A stretch of 64,000 nt of DNA from Shouchella xiaoxiensis (GCF_016907895.1 NZ_JAFBCV010000017.1:1-64000), one strand, 5' to 3'. Shown: positions 18,333-27,972, counted from the first letter of the stretch. Program-made: numbers and translations. The notes: generated by a model not told the origin, from the sequence alone.

Positions 18333-18461
18333 AAGGATTATTGGAGTTTAGCTCGAAATCCTTTTTAAGGTTTTAACTGAATAGGAGGAATTTCATTTGC
18401 TTTTTTATCATTGATTCACAACTGCCTCAGACGAACTAATACAATGAGGAGTTGAATTTTT

Positions 18462-18866
18462 ATGATTTACAAAACAGAACTTACTGCTATTACGCCTAAT
18501 CAACTAAACGGTTTCTTCGTTGACTGGCCCAATCCACCCAATCTTGAAACACACTTAAACGTATTAAAACAAATCAGCCATATTGTTCTCGCTCTCGATC
18601 AACAAACGAATCAAGTCGTTGGTTTCATTACGGCGATCAGCGACGGTATCTTATCAGCTTATATCCCTTTGCTTGAAGTACTGCCTTCCCATCAGCATCA
18701 GGGAATCGGTCAAGAATTAGTGAAACGGATGTTAACGCAGCTCAGTGAGTTTTATATGATTGATCTGTGCTGTGATGAGGACTTAGCCCCATTTTACGAA
18801 AAGCACGCCATGCGTAAAGGCACTGGCATGCACGTCAGAAATTACAGCATGCAGGCTGGAAGATAG
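18462..18866 (+). CDS. GNAT-family N-acetyltransferase
   Basis: This 134-residue protein has the GNAT acetyl-CoA-binding motif in LEVLPSHQHQGIGQELVKRM (QxxGxG/A) and a following YEKHAMRKGTGM segment. The substrate is unknown. The ATG lies behind GAGGAG. The gene stands alone between terminators, and the region 18333-18461 before it shows no other gene. Confidence 0.85.
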   Translation: MIYKTELTAITPNQLNGFFVDWPNPPNLETHLNVLKQISHIVLALDQQTNQVVGFITAISDGILSAYIPLLEVLPSHQHQGIGQELVKRMLTQLSEFYMIDLCCDEDLAPFYEKHAMRKGTGMHVRNYSMQAGR

Positions 18867-18867
18867 G

Positions 18868-18905
18868 AAAACGAGTGCTTGGACATTATCCAAGCACTCG
18901 TTTTT
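18868..18905. terminator. Bidirectional terminator
   Basis: A 15-bp perfect stem (AAAACGAGTGCTTGG / CCAAGCACTCGTTTT) with A and T runs on either side separates the acetyltransferase and the convergent TetR gene. Confidence 0.85.
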
Positions 18906-19482
18906 AGCTTTCGTTCTTTTTTATGCCGTTAAAGAGCAGTTCATAAATAGCAGCGGCCCATTCTTCCAACGCTTCTTGTGAGCGTGCTTTGTTTAACGAA
19001 ATGGATTGAAACAGCATCATCTCGATTAAAGACACAGGTAAGTCTGTACGAATTTCGCCCGTCTTTCTTCCTTCAGCAACGAGATTTTTGATGCGCTGAA
19101 AAATAAGATGATGGTAAGACCACAGTTGTTGAAGAACATGTTGAACTTGCTCTGAGCCATTTTTTTCAACATGGGGTGTTAAATCAATTGCCATTAAAAT
19201 TCGATCATGTTTAATAAACAAATAAATAAGCTCTTTCATCTGTCTCTTAACTGATGTGGTCTGGTCAATTTTTTCGTGATCCTCCATAAACTGGTTCATT
19301 ATATGATGCATATAAGCTATAAGTAGATCATCTTTACTACTGTAGTATTCATAAATCGTGCTCCTACCAACGTTAAGCTTCTCTGCTAGTGGTTTGAAAT
19401 GAAACCCTTCATAGCCGACATCTGCTAACAATGAATCGGTGGCTACGAAAATATCTTCTTTGTTCAGCTTTCTTTTGGCCAT
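18904..19482 (-). CDS. TetR-family transcriptional regulator
   Basis: This 192-residue regulator has an N-terminal HTH (ADVGYEGFHFKPLAEKLNVG then RSTIYEYYSSKDDLL) and a helical ligand domain. The second ATG (19480-19482) is preferred because GTGAGG lies ten bases upstream; the first ATG is only one base from it. No obvious target gene is adjacent. The acylphosphatase gene lies upstream on the same strand, 30 bases away. Confidence 0.85.
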   Translation of the reverse strand: MAKRKLNKEDIFVATDSLLADVGYEGFHFKPLAEKLNVGRSTIYEYYSSKDDLLIAYMHHIMNQFMEDHEKIDQTTSVKRQMKELIYLFIKHDRILMAIDLTPHVEKNGSEQVQHVLQQLWSYHHLIFQRIKNLVAEGRKTGEIRTDLPVSLIEMMLFQSISLNKARSQEALEEWAAAIYELLFNGIKKNES

Positions 19483-19512
19483 CCAATTCATGCCTCACTT
19501 TTCTACTTCAGT

Positions 19513-19785
19513 TTAATAGACAATTGTAAACCTAGTTTCATTCGGCTCATGTTCCATTTCTTTTTTTGTTAGCGTACTAACCGTTGAAAAAGAATTTCCT
19601 TTTTTGACATCTGCTAAGAAAGCAGTTAGTTCCTCCGCCTCGCCTTGCGCTACAATCTCTACACTTCCTTCTGCTCTATTCATGACCGTTCCCGTCACTT
19701 GATATTTTTTCGCCGTTTCACTTACAAATGCACGAAATCCAACGCCTTGAACATGTCCTTTTACTTCAACTTGATAGCGAACCAT
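19513..19785 (-). CDS. acyP: Acylphosphatase
   Basis: This 90-residue enzyme hydrolyses acyl phosphates. The signature is VEVKGHVQGVGFRAFVSETA, with the catalytic arginine in VGFR, and MNRAEGSVEIVAQGE with the catalytic asparagine. The start is the ATG at 19783-19785 behind GGAGGAGTG. Length is typical of the family. Confidence 0.95.
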   Translation of the reverse strand: MVRYQVEVKGHVQGVGFRAFVSETAKKYQVTGTVMNRAEGSVEIVAQGEAEELTAFLADVKKGNSFSTVSTLTKKEMEHEPNETRFTIVY

Positions 19786-19868
19786 CGTTATCACTCCTCC
19801 ACATCCTTTACCCAATTACAAAAAGTGAAAACCTCTTTTTATTGTACTTCTAAGGAAAAATGTCCAAG

Positions 19869-19914
19869 CAAAAAGCTGGCTGTTAACGTTTTAAATACAA
19901 ACCTAACAGCCAGC
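19869..19914 (-). terminator. Terminator of the chitinase gene
   Basis: An 11-bp stem (GCTGGCTGTTA / TAACAGCCAGC) is followed by five T on the minus strand, just beyond the chitinase stop. Confidence 0.85.
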
Positions 19915-19920
19915 CATCTT

Positions 19921-21573
19921 TTATTGTTTCATTACCTTTTTCCAAACATCCCACTCGCCTGAACGACTCGGATTCTCGCCTTTGGTCCACCATTTTGCTT
20001 CATATAGAACACCATCATAGGTCACTTGATCTCCTTTCGTATAAGTTGTACGGGCTGACCACTCTGACTGTCCAGGCACTTCTTCTAAACAGTCGGCTGC
20101 TTTTTTCCAAACATCCCACTCACCAGACTTCGTTGGATCTTCTCCTTTAGTCCACCACTTCGCTTCATAAACGACGTCATTCAGTTTGACTCTGTCACCT
20201 TTGGTATACACCTGCTTTGAACTCCATGCCTCTGCTTGACATTCCCCACTCTCTTCTTCCGCGAGCAAGACATCGGCGATCGCCTTAACCAACTCTCCAT
20301 CACGATTGTTGCTCGCTTCCCAGAACATCGCTCCCGCAAAGTTATTTTCTTTCACATAAGTAGCTTTGTGCGTAATCGATTCGGGATCATCGTATGTGAT
20401 AAACGTTCCGTTACTGTTATTAAATAAAAACGGAACTTTTGAAGCGTCATTCCAGTAGCGCGTATACCCATTCTTGTTTACATAATTTTCTTTTAAATCT
20501 TGATAATCAAATGTTGCATTTGTCCACGTTCCTTCGTTGGCAGGACCGGTACATTGTGAATACTCCCCATTATTGGCCGAATCACATCCCGTCCATCCGT
20601 AGCCGTAAAACGGCATGCCAACAATTAATTTATCATTGGGTACACCCGCATTTAAATGACCGGTAACCGCCGCATGAACATTTAAGGCATCTGCCCAAGG
20701 TACCGTTGCTTCTTTATCATGAAACAATGGCGCATTATGACCATTTTGCGCTTGCCATGTTCCATTCAAATCATAAGTCATAATTTGAATCCAATCTAAA
20801 ATACTAGCTAATTCTTTAAGCTCATTGTTTTGTAAGTAGCTTGGTGATGCAGATGAAGCGATAGTAAGTAAATAGTCTTTCCCATCCTCTTCTCCTGCTT
20901 TGTCTAGCGCCGCTCGTGTAGCTTCAAGAAGCAACGTATGATTTCTTTTGTCAGCAGGATCTCGTTCATTTTCTGGCATCCCCCCACTGACTGGGTATTC
21001 CCAATCTAGGTCGAGCCCATCAAAACCATAAGCGCGGACAAAATCGACTGCTGATTGTGCGAAATTAGCGCGTGTTTCTTCCGTTGCAGCTACAAGTGAG
21101 AGCCGATTTGACCAGGTCCACCCGCCAACTGAAATCACCGTTTTTAAATGAGGGTGCTCCTCTTTCAATAACTGTAGCTGTTTGATATTCCCTTTTATCA
21201 GCTCATCTTCTGAATCACCAGGATATGACTTGTGCACATCTTGTTCCGGGTCACCGAGGACGATTGAGCCATTTGGCACATCAATCGGCCCGTTCTCATC
21301 TTCACAAACCCACTCTTTTGGATTCGGTCCACTTGGATCAAGATTACCGTGTACGCCATCCCAACAAACATTAGCAAACGCATACATAATATGTGTCATT
21401 TGCTCTGCTGGAAGATCCATCACTTCATAACCACGCTCTTCTGCAACCCATGATGGATAATAGCCAACAATTTTGAACTCTTCACCAGTGGAATTAGATT
21501 GAGCGGAAGTTGGCGAACTAAAAACTAGTAACAGTAGTAAAGCTAATGATAAACGAGTCATAATCTGTCTCAT
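19921..21573 (-). CDS. Secreted GH18 chitinase with two C-terminal chitin-binding modules
   Basis: This 550-residue enzyme cleaves beta-1,4 bonds of chitin. Residues 1-24 form a Sec signal peptide ending near TSAQS. The GH18 barrel (about 30-440) has the catalytic DxxDxDxE in GFDGLDLDWEYPVSGG and the substrate motifs SVGGWTWS and MTYDLNG. Two tandem carbohydrate-binding modules of the CBM5/12 type follow; each carries an AKWWTKGE block and a GEWDVWKK block. A small acidic linker joins them. The ATG follows AGGAGG. Its leader contains a long perfect palindrome directly before the ribosome site. Confidence 0.95.
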   Translation of the reverse strand: MRQIMTRLSLALLLLLVFSSPTSAQSNSTGEEFKIVGYYPSWVAEERGYEVMDLPAEQMTHIMYAFANVCWDGVHGNLDPSGPNPKEWVCEDENGPIDVPNGSIVLGDPEQDVHKSYPGDSEDELIKGNIKQLQLLKEEHPHLKTVISVGGWTWSNRLSLVAATEETRANFAQSAVDFVRAYGFDGLDLDWEYPVSGGMPENERDPADKRNHTLLLEATRAALDKAGEEDGKDYLLTIASSASPSYLQNNELKELASILDWIQIMTYDLNGTWQAQNGHNAPLFHDKEATVPWADALNVHAAVTGHLNAGVPNDKLIVGMPFYGYGWTGCDSANNGEYSQCTGPANEGTWTNATFDYQDLKENYVNKNGYTRYWNDASKVPFLFNNSNGTFITYDDPESITHKATYVKENNFAGAMFWEASNNRDGELVKAIADVLLAEEESGECQAEAWSSKQVYTKGDRVKLNDVVYEAKWWTKGEDPTKSGEWDVWKKAADCLEEVPGQSEWSARTTYTKGDQVTYDGVLYEAKWWTKGENPSRSGEWDVWKKVMKQ

Positions 21574-21591
21574 ACAAAACCTCCTGTTCTT

Positions 21592-21628
21592 CTTTTGTCA
21601 TGACAACTATTAGTTGTCATGACAAAAG
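21592..21628. promoter_or_regulatory. 37-bp perfect palindrome: tandem 12-bp operators before the chitinase
   Basis: Arms 21592-21609 and 21611-21628 are perfectly complementary around one central base. Each arm contains the self-palindromic 12-mer TTGTCATGACAA (21595-21606 and 21614-21625), with centres 19 bp apart. No T run follows on either strand, so a terminator is unlikely. Two equal sites about two helical turns apart would suit two dimeric repressors. In RNA it would form a hairpin a few bases before the chitinase ribosome site. Confidence 0.7.
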
Positions 21629-21852
21629 ATTCGCGATTCGTGTACGAACTCCTACATTTTTAATCAAAATAATCTGAAAGTAATGATTTTAAATCCTAGT
21701 TCCGCCGTTTTCATTACTAAAGTACTATGAGTTCCCGATTAAACTTAAGTTTTTGTTACTTAATGATAGGATGCTAAATGGTTTTAGTTGAAGCTGTAAA
21801 ACCATTTAGCCTGCACAGCTTAAGTCAAAAACACAAAAAAAGCCTAATTTTT
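21629..21852. repeat. Intergenic region with a 14-bp inverted repeat
   Basis: Arms 21773-21786 and 21797-21810 (GCTAAATGGTTTTA and its complement) are perfect and are separated by 10 bases. Neither side has a T run. The rest of 21629-21852 is AT-rich; I find no gene in it. It could form an RNA hairpin or be a remnant of a terminator. Confidence 0.55.
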
Positions 21853-21868
21853 ACGCAAACGCTTTCAA
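21853..21868 (+). promoter_or_regulatory. cre (CcpA) site
   Basis: The sequence ACGCAAACGCTTTCAA matches the cre consensus WTGNAARCGNWWWCAW at all but one position. It lies about 100 bases upstream of the rightward membrane protein gene and 280 bases upstream of the chitinase start. Which gene it controls is not decided by the sequence. Confidence 0.65.
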
Positions 21869-21965
21869 ATGTGACAACTTTGTGATAGTATAAAGAGACA
21901 CAAAAAAGACACAATGTAGACAAAACCTAGTCACAATTAAACGAACTTGAAAGGACGTGCTGATA

Positions 21966-22247
21966 ATGGATTTATTCTTTGCATATATGTTTGTCGCCAG
22001 TGCAACGCCGCTGTTTCTATGGCTTGAGCACCGCAAAATCGCTTTGTTGAGTGTTCCTTTTATTTTCGTCATGTGGGCGTTAGCAATTTCCTTCCTCTTT
22101 GAAGGGTTTATGTTCCATATTTCAGAATCGACCTTTATTGCTGGATTCCTCATTAATGTTTTAATTGCTCATGTGGCAGCGTTTATTTTATACGCATCGC
22201 CTTATTACCAAGCAAAATCAAAAAAGTTATCTGAAACATCCGAGTGA
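21966..22247 (+). CDS. Small membrane protein
   Basis: This 93-residue protein has three predicted membrane segments (about 2-18, 25-45 and 57-78) and a short Lys/Ser-rich tail. The ATG at 21966 follows AAAGGACG. I do not recognise the family. It is convergent with qoxD, with a shared terminator between them. Confidence 0.68.
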   Translation: MDLFFAYMFVASATPLFLWLEHRKIALLSVPFIFVMWALAISFLFEGFMFHISESTFIAGFLINVLIAHVAAFILYASPYYQAKSKKLSETSE

Positions 22248-22252
22248 TTAAC

Positions 22253-22290
22253 AAAAAAAACCATTCCCGCCTGAGCGGGAATGGTTTTTT
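22253..22290. terminator. Bidirectional terminator, end of qoxABCD
   Basis: A perfect 10-bp GC-rich stem (CCATTCCCGC / GCGGGAATGG, loop CTGA) has A and T runs on both sides. Confidence 0.9.
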
Positions 22291-22609
22291 AAATGTGACC
22301 AGTCATAATAACAAAGTACGTACCGATTACAATAATGATCGCGATCACAAGAGCAAAGAGCGTATGCCCAATTTGCCACTTGCCGTCTTTTCCTTCACCA
22401 ATATGCATGAACATAAAGAGCTGAACAGACATTTGAATGAAAGCAAAGATGAAGACAATCACCACTCGAATGGACCATTCTAGATTCGTCTGCATCATAA
22501 CCCATACAGCAAGCAAGGTTAGTACAATCGATAAGCCAAATCCAATTAAATGCTTCCAAGGAAAGCCGTGGTGCTCACTAGAAGTCGTTTCTTGATTTTG
22601 GTTCGCCAT
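22289..22609 (-). CDS. qoxD: aa3-type menaquinol oxidase subunit IV
   Basis: This 106-residue protein has three membrane segments. The segment FIQMSVQLFMFMHIGEGKDG is typical of subunit IV (CyoD/QoxD) of quinol oxidases. It probably helps assembly of the complex. It directly follows qoxC with adjacent stop and start codons. Confidence 0.93.
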   Translation of the reverse strand: MANQNQETTSSEHHGFPWKHLIGFGLSIVLTLLAVWVMMQTNLEWSIRVVIVFIFAFIQMSVQLFMFMHIGEGKDGKWQIGHTLFALVIAIIIVIGTYFVIMTGHI

Positions 22610-23224
22610 TTAGATCCACTCCATTCCGAGCATGTAAACGCCCGTAAAGATAATGATCCATATTACATCAAGGAAGTGCCAATATAAGCTAGCAATAAAG
22701 AACTTTGATGTTGTACGTGGCGTTAATCCTCTTTTCTTAATTTGAATCATCAGCATTGTAATCCACCCAATACCAATCGCTACGTGGAGACCGTGCGTTC
22801 CAAGTAGAACAAAGAACGCGGACCAGTGGGCACTTGCAGACAAGGTTGCACCTTCATGGGCATAATGAACAAACTCATAAATCTCAAATGCAAGGAAACC
22901 GAGACCGAGTAGTAAAGTTAAACCTACCCAAATCATCATCCGGTTCACCCTGCCGGCTCGCATCTCATGAATCGCAATTCCGGCAGTAAAAGAACTGGTT
23001 AAAAGTAAGAACGTCATCGATAAGACAAGCCCTAAATCGAATAGCTCCCCTGTTGTAATGGCTGACGCGTTACGGTCAACCAATACAAAGTATGATGCAA
23101 ATAAAGTGGAAAACAAGGCAAATTCAGCACCGATGAAGACCCAGAAACCTAAGATGTTGTTTTTGCCTTCAAATGACTGATACTCTAGTGGCTCATTTGT
23201 ATTAATCGTTTCATTTGCTGCCAT
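22610..23224 (-). CDS. qoxC: aa3-type menaquinol oxidase subunit III
   Basis: This 204-residue, five-helix subunit of the haem-copper oxidase family contains the subunit III motif HGLHVAIGIGWI and the conserved membrane glutamate in FIGAEFALFSTLFASY. It lies three bases after qoxB and is cotranscribed. Confidence 0.95.
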   Translation of the reverse strand: MAANETINTNEPLEYQSFEGKNNILGFWVFIGAEFALFSTLFASYFVLVDRNASAITTGELFDLGLVLSMTFLLLTSSFTAGIAIHEMRAGRVNRMMIWVGLTLLLGLGFLAFEIYEFVHYAHEGATLSASAHWSAFFVLLGTHGLHVAIGIGWITMLMIQIKKRGLTPRTTSKFFIASLYWHFLDVIWIIIFTGVYMLGMEWI

Positions 23225-23227
23225 CGG

Positions 23228-25171
23228 TTATGCCTCCTTCGCTTTGTCTTCAGTTTCTTTTATTTCTTCAACAGATACATAGTACCCGTCATTGTAATCA
23301 AATGAACGCATGATCATGCAGACAAAGATGCCAACAGCGCTTATAATCGCTGGGATCCACCAGCTAAAGACGAGCGCAAACGAGGCTGTGAACATGAAGA
23401 AGGCCATTAACGGTCCAATCCACGTATTGTTCGGCATGTGAATCTTTTCGTAATCTGTGCTGGCATTCAAATCAATGCCTTTTTCTTTCATATCCCAGAA
23501 TGCGTCTCTTTCAGTCACAACTGGTGTATGAGCAAAGTTGTAATGCGGTGGAATCGCTGAAGATGTCGCCCATTCAAGCGTACGACCATCCCATGGATCA
23601 CCCGTTGTATCGCGTTTCTCATAGCGCCAGCTGTAGTAAATGTTATAAACAAATAACGCGAATGCTGCTGCCATCATAAATGCACCAATTGTAGAAATAA
23701 AGTTAAGCGAGAACCAACCATCGGACTCAAGGTACGTGTAAATACGACGCGGCATCCCGTCTAGACCCAAGAAATACTGCGGGAAGAAACAGACGTTAAA
23801 ACCAATCATAAATACCCAGAATACCCACTTACCGATACGCTCGTTCATACGGTGACCAAACATTTTCGGATACCAATAAATTAGACCTGCAAAACAAGAG
23901 AATACCGTAGCCGCAATTAATACATAGTGAAAGTGAGACACTAAGAAATACGTATTATGGTACTGGTAATCTGCTGCTGCCATCGCTAGCATTACGCCGG
24001 TTACCCCACCGATTACGAAGTTCGGAATAAATCCAAGCGACCATAACATCGGTACGGTGAAGCGAATCTTTCCTTTATGAAGCGTAAAGAGCCAGTTAAA
24101 GATCTTAACCCCGGTTGGGATCGAGATTGCCATCGTCGAGATTGAGAAGAATGAGTTAACAGCCGCACTATTCCCCATCGTGAAGAAGTGGTGAACCCAA
24201 ACTAAGAAGCTCAAGAATGAAATAATGACAATTGATGCGACCATCGCATTATAGCCAAACAGTTTTTTCCGGGCAAACGTTGAGATAATCTCAGAGAAAA
24301 TACCGAATGCCGGAAGCGCAACAATGTAAACTTCAGGGTGACCCCAAATCCAGAACAGATTCGCCCATAACATGTCGAGTCCTTCGCCCTGTAAGGTAAA
24401 GAAGGCGGAGCCGAACAGTAAGTCGAACGTCATCATCGCAAGTGCTACAGTTAGTACTGGGAAAGCAAGCACGATGATTAGAGACGTAATGAATACCGTC
24501 CAGGTAAACATCGGCATCTTCATCAAGGACATACCTTTTGTCCGCATTCTTAGAATCGTGACAATGAAGTTAATCCCTGTTGCAAGTGTACCAATTCCTG
24601 ATAACTGAATACCAAGCGCGTAATAGTTTTGCCCTACGCCTGGACTAAAGTCATTTGAGGCGAGTGGAAAGTAAGACGTCCACCCCGCTGATGGAGAACC
24701 ACCAATGATAAATGAAATATTAAAGAGTGCCATTCCGAAAAAGAATGTCCAAAAGCTTAAGTTATTCAAGAAAGGAAACGCTAAGTCACGCGCTCCAATT
24801 TGCAGTGGTACAACAACGTTCATTAAACCGATTAAGAATGGCATTGCCATAAAGATAATCATAATCGTACCGTGCGTTGTAAAAATCTCATTGTAGTGCT
24901 GGCCGCTTAAGAAGTCCATTTCTGGTGCCGCAAGCTGTACACGCATCATCATCGCGTCTACACCACCGCGGAACATCATCAGCAAGGCACAGGCAATATA
25001 CATAATACCGATCTTTTTATGATCAACAGTTGTGATCCAATCAGACCATAACATTTTCCACTTTTTAAAGTATGTGAGGGCGACGATAGCGATTATACTA
25101 GTAAGAGCAATGGAAATCTGCGCTCCTAGAATAAACGGGTCACCCGTTACAATAAATTCATCCCATCTCAA
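23228..25171 (-). CDS. qoxB: aa3-type menaquinol oxidase subunit I
   Basis: This 647-residue subunit holds the low-spin haem and the haem-copper oxygen-reducing site. The CuB and cross-linked tyrosine motif [15 protein letters not shown], the copper ligands in WVHHFFTMG and the haem ligands in [14 protein letters not shown] are intact. The proton-channel segment around [20 protein letters not shown] is present. The start is a TTG behind AGAGGGG. Length matches B. subtilis QoxB. Confidence 0.97.
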   Translation of the reverse strand: MRWDEFIVTGDPFILGAQISIALTSIIAIVALTYFKKWKMLWSDWITTVDHKKIGIMYIACALLMMFRGGVDAMMMRVQLAAPEMDFLSGQHYNEIFTTHGTIMIIFMAMPFLIGLMNVVVPLQIGARDLAFPFLNNLSFWTFFFGMALFNISFIIGGSPSAGWTSYFPLASNDFSPGVGQNYYALGIQLSGIGTLATGINFIVTILRMRTKGMSLMKMPMFTWTVFITSLIIVLAFPVLTVALAMMTFDLLFGSAFFTLQGEGLDMLWANLFWIWGHPEVYIVALPAFGIFSEIISTFARKKLFGYNAMVASIVIISFLSFLVWVHHFFTMGNSAAVNSFFSISTMAISIPTGVKIFNWLFTLHKGKIRFTVPMLWSLGFIPNFVIGGVTGVMLAMAAADYQYHNTYFLVSHFHYVLIAATVFSCFAGLIYWYPKMFGHRMNERIGKWVFWVFMIGFNVCFFPQYFLGLDGMPRRIYTYLESDGWFSLNFISTIGAFMMAAAFALFVYNIYYSWRYEKRDTTGDPWDGRTLEWATSSAIPPHYNFAHTPVVTERDAFWDMKEKGIDLNASTDYEKIHMPNNTWIGPLMAFFMFTASFALVFSWWIPAIISAVGIFVCMIMRSFDYNDGYYVSVEEIKETEDKAKEA

Positions 25172-25207
25172 CGGTATATCCCCTCTCTTCCGCTGTATCT
25201 ATCTCGC

Positions 25208-26185
25208 TTATTCATCCTCTAGCTCCACGTCGTAACGCTGATCAACATCAATCGGCTGCGTTAGGTAAGGCATTTCAAATGCTTTTCCTTCACGTGAATG
25301 AGGATTTAGTGCTTCATAGCCAAGCTCTGCTCGTTTATCTAATGAATACGTCGCGTCATACACATGATTAACGAATTCAAGATGTGTAGAAGAGAATGTC
25401 ATTTCTGCTGCATGACCTGGAACCATTAAGTGCGCATACTCTTCCTCAGTTAATGGAGGAAATTCAGTCTGGGCTTCTTCAACCCAGTCATCGTAACTAT
25501 CAGATGTCATTGAGTTAACGGTAAAGCGCTGCTCCGCAAACCCTTCACCTGTGAAGTTCGCATTGCGTCCTTCGAAATTACCAATCTGATCTGCTGCTAG
25601 AAACAGTTCTGTTTCCATACCTGACATGCTATATTTTTGACCGCCTAGCTGAGGAATCCAGAAGGAAGCCATCGAATCTGCTGATGTTAAGCGAAACAAG
25701 ACCGGGCGATCAACAGGAATATTCACGTAATTGACTGTCTCAATTCCTTCGTCCGGATAACTGAAAATCCACTTCCAGTTTACGCTGGTCGCATGAATTT
25801 CAAGTGGTTCTTCTTGCACCTCCGCACCTTCAATAACAGGTGCTTCTTCAAGATTGTAAATCGTAATAACGGTTGGGACAGATAAGATCGTCACAATAAT
25901 GATCGGAATAATTGTCCACGTTAATTCAAGCTTATGGCTTCCTTCAATCGACGGGTCGTAATTATCGTTGTTTCCGCGATCACGGTATTTAACGAGCATG
26001 ATCGTTAACATAACAAAGACAACCAAAACGATGAAGACCATAAACCAAATTGATAACGTTATAAGACCTTTTTGTTCTGCTGCTACTGGTCCTTGTGGGT
26101 CAAGCACGGTAAGGCTCCCACAGCCACTTAGAAAGATAGCGACCATCGCAAACGAGATCCATTTAAAATAGGATGGTGTACTCAA
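25208..26185 (-). CDS. qoxA: aa3-type menaquinol oxidase subunit II (lipoprotein)
   Basis: This 325-residue subunit has a lipoprotein signal ending in FLSGC, two membrane segments and an extracytoplasmic cupredoxin domain. The domain lacks the cysteines of a CuA centre (the segment reads GRNANFTGEGFAEQRF), so the enzyme takes electrons from menaquinol and not cytochrome c. The start is the TTG at 26183-26185, behind AAAGGTG; reading from 26230 has no ribosome site. It heads qoxABCD. I did not find a convincing promoter in 26186-26444. Confidence 0.95.
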   Translation of the reverse strand: MSTPSYFKWISFAMVAIFLSGCGSLTVLDPQGPVAAEQKGLITLSIWFMVFIVLVVFVMLTIMLVKYRDRGNNDNYDPSIEGSHKLELTWTIIPIIIVTILSVPTVITIYNLEEAPVIEGAEVQEEPLEIHATSVNWKWIFSYPDEGIETVNYVNIPVDRPVLFRLTSADSMASFWIPQLGGQKYSMSGMETELFLAADQIGNFEGRNANFTGEGFAEQRFTVNSMTSDSYDDWVEEAQTEFPPLTEEEYAHLMVPGHAAEMTFSSTHLEFVNHVYDATYSLDKRAELGYEALNPHSREGKAFEMPYLTQPIDVDQRYDVELEDE

Positions 26186-26444
26186 TAATATCACCTTTCT
26201 TTTGGCATAATAGAAAACAAGTGTGCGCATAACTATGTGAAATAGTGAACGTGCAACTTAGCTGACTTCATCCTAACACTTTCTGAGTGAGAATAGGGCA
26301 ATTTCCTTGTGCGTCTCAGAAATTATCATAAATTAGACAAAAAAAAGTTACGAAGCAGACACATCTTTACCAAGACTTTCTTGTTAGCGCAATCACTAAA
26401 TACCCGAAAAATGGGCAATGTAAACAAAAGGAGGTTGATCGATA

Positions 26445-26696
26445 ATGAGTGAAGCCTATTTATGCCCAAAATGTAAAACGAACCGAACCCGGTTCCATCA
26501 AATCACACAAGATGCCCATCCAGTAAAACTTGATCCCCGCAGTGGTGAATTAGTTGAGTCCTATACTGAGGACGAACTAACGGCCATTCATATGCATTAC
26601 AATGGTCCAACTGTACGCATTCAGTGCGGCGCATGTGGGCTAAATGAATCGGAACAATCGTTTATTGCCTTTGCTAAAAACAGTCCGCTTACTTAA
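26445..26696 (+). CDS. Small zinc-ribbon-like hypothetical protein
   Basis: This 83-residue protein has two CxxC pairs (CPKCKTNRTRF near the start and CGACGLNESEQ near the end) that probably bind one zinc ion. The middle is acidic. The ATG follows AAAGGAGG at a nine-base spacing. I do not recognise a characterised family. Confidence 0.72.
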   Translation: MSEAYLCPKCKTNRTRFHQITQDAHPVKLDPRSGELVESYTEDELTAIHMHYNGPTVRIQCGACGLNESEQSFIAFAKNSPLT

Positions 26697-26701
26697 ATTA
26701 A

Positions 26702-26733
26702 AATGCCTGGTTCCACTAGCGGAACCAGGCATT
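26702..26733. terminator. Bidirectional terminator
   Basis: A 13-bp perfect stem (AATGCCTGGTTCC / GGAACCAGGCATT) separates the zinc-ribbon gene and the convergent esterase gene. Confidence 0.8.
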
Positions 26734-26740
26734 CACTTAT

Positions 26741-27934
26741 TTACGCTTCGTTTTGAAGAAAAATGTCACTAATACGTCTTTCTATATGACGTCCAATTAA
26801 ATAGGCACCCATTGCATAGGCTTCTAATTCATCCCGCCATGAATCTTGAGTTTGGAGTACACTTATTTCAAAGCCTTCCTTATTATAAGTCTCTTGCCCT
26901 GTTGAGGAAAAGGACTGATTTAAATAAGAAGCCATCTGCCTCATTCCGTCATTCCCCCGCTCCATCACTTCATAAAAAGAAACAAAGCCGTGCATCACAC
27001 CATCATAGCGAACGGCCGTCACCTGATTCCCTGCTTCAAACAATCGCTTGGCATAAGCCTCGCCCTCATCTCTTAGCGGATCAAACTCAGCTGTTAACAC
27101 GAGCGTATCCGGCATGTTGCTTAAGTCTTCCGTCAAAAGCGGAGAGGTAAATGGGCTTGACCAATCTTCTTCAATAGGTGCATACGTTTGACGTGAACGC
27201 TCCATTACGCCTCTAGATAAAAAGTAATAGCCGCTTGAATACAGGTCTCTAGAGGCAAATTCGCTGTCTAGAAACGTTGTTAACGGATAGAGCAGCACTT
27301 GACTTTTAATGGAAGGCCCTTCTTCACTCTTTGCCCGATACGATACGGCCGCTGCTAAATTTCCGCCGGCACTATCCCCAGCTACAGCTAGTTGGCTCAC
27401 ATCAGCATCTAGCAAATCCGCTTCTTGTTCAACCCATTTCACTGTTTCATAGCTATCATTAAAAGCAGTAGGGTATTCGAATTCAGGTGCCAATCGGTAG
27501 CCTGGTGCAACAACAATTGCCTGCGTTCTGCCTGCAAGTGAGCGAATGACATTATCGTGCGATTCAATATTGCCATACCCCTCCATAAAAGCTCCCCCGT
27601 GGTAATAGACGATGACCGGGTGTGGTCCAGCAGCAATCGGTTTGTAAATTCGCAGTGGAATCGAACCACCATCGCTTGTTGCCATTTCCGTATCAATTCG
27701 TGTTATCGTCGGTGCGGTGGGGCTTGCTAAAAAAGATGGCGTCGATAAGCCCTGCGGTAAGAGCTGTTCATCCACTGCATGCAAAATCACAGCTGTTTTA
27801 GGGGGAACACGACCAGCTTCTGTGTAGCGCCATGATTGAACAGTCCCAATAATAATGAAGCAGGCGACAACAAAGACCAAGCCAACAATCATACTACCGC
27901 GCACTAGTCGCTTTTTCCCTGTTTGCATCCCCAC
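26741..27934 (-). CDS. Membrane-anchored alpha/beta hydrolase, HSL-type esterase
   Basis: This 397-residue carboxylesterase has an N-terminal membrane segment (about 15-33). The oxyanion motif HGGAFMEGYG and the nucleophile motif VAGDSAGGNLAAA mark the hormone-sensitive-lipase group. The acid and histidine are in LTAEFDPLRDEGEAYA and GVMHGFVSFYE. A C-terminal extension of about 60 residues follows the core. The GTG start lies behind AGGGGG, but the ATG two codons later is possible. It follows msrA on the same strand by 38 bases. Confidence 0.88.
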   Translation of the reverse strand: MGMQTGKKRLVRGSMIVGLVFVVACFIIIGTVQSWRYTEAGRVPPKTAVILHAVDEQLLPQGLSTPSFLASPTAPTITRIDTEMATSDGGSIPLRIYKPIAAGPHPVIVYYHGGAFMEGYGNIESHDNVIRSLAGRTQAIVVAPGYRLAPEFEYPTAFNDSYETVKWVEQEADLLDADVSQLAVAGDSAGGNLAAAVSYRAKSEEGPSIKSQVLLYPLTTFLDSEFASRDLYSSGYYFLSRGVMERSRQTYAPIEEDWSSPFTSPLLTEDLSNMPDTLVLTAEFDPLRDEGEAYAKRLFEAGNQVTAVRYDGVMHGFVSFYEVMERGNDGMRQMASYLNQSFSSTGQETYNKEGFEISVLQTQDSWRDELEAYAMGAYLIGRHIERRISDIFLQNEA

Positions 27935-27972
27935 AATGCTTCCCCCTCTACCCGCCTGTTAATTAACGCAAA

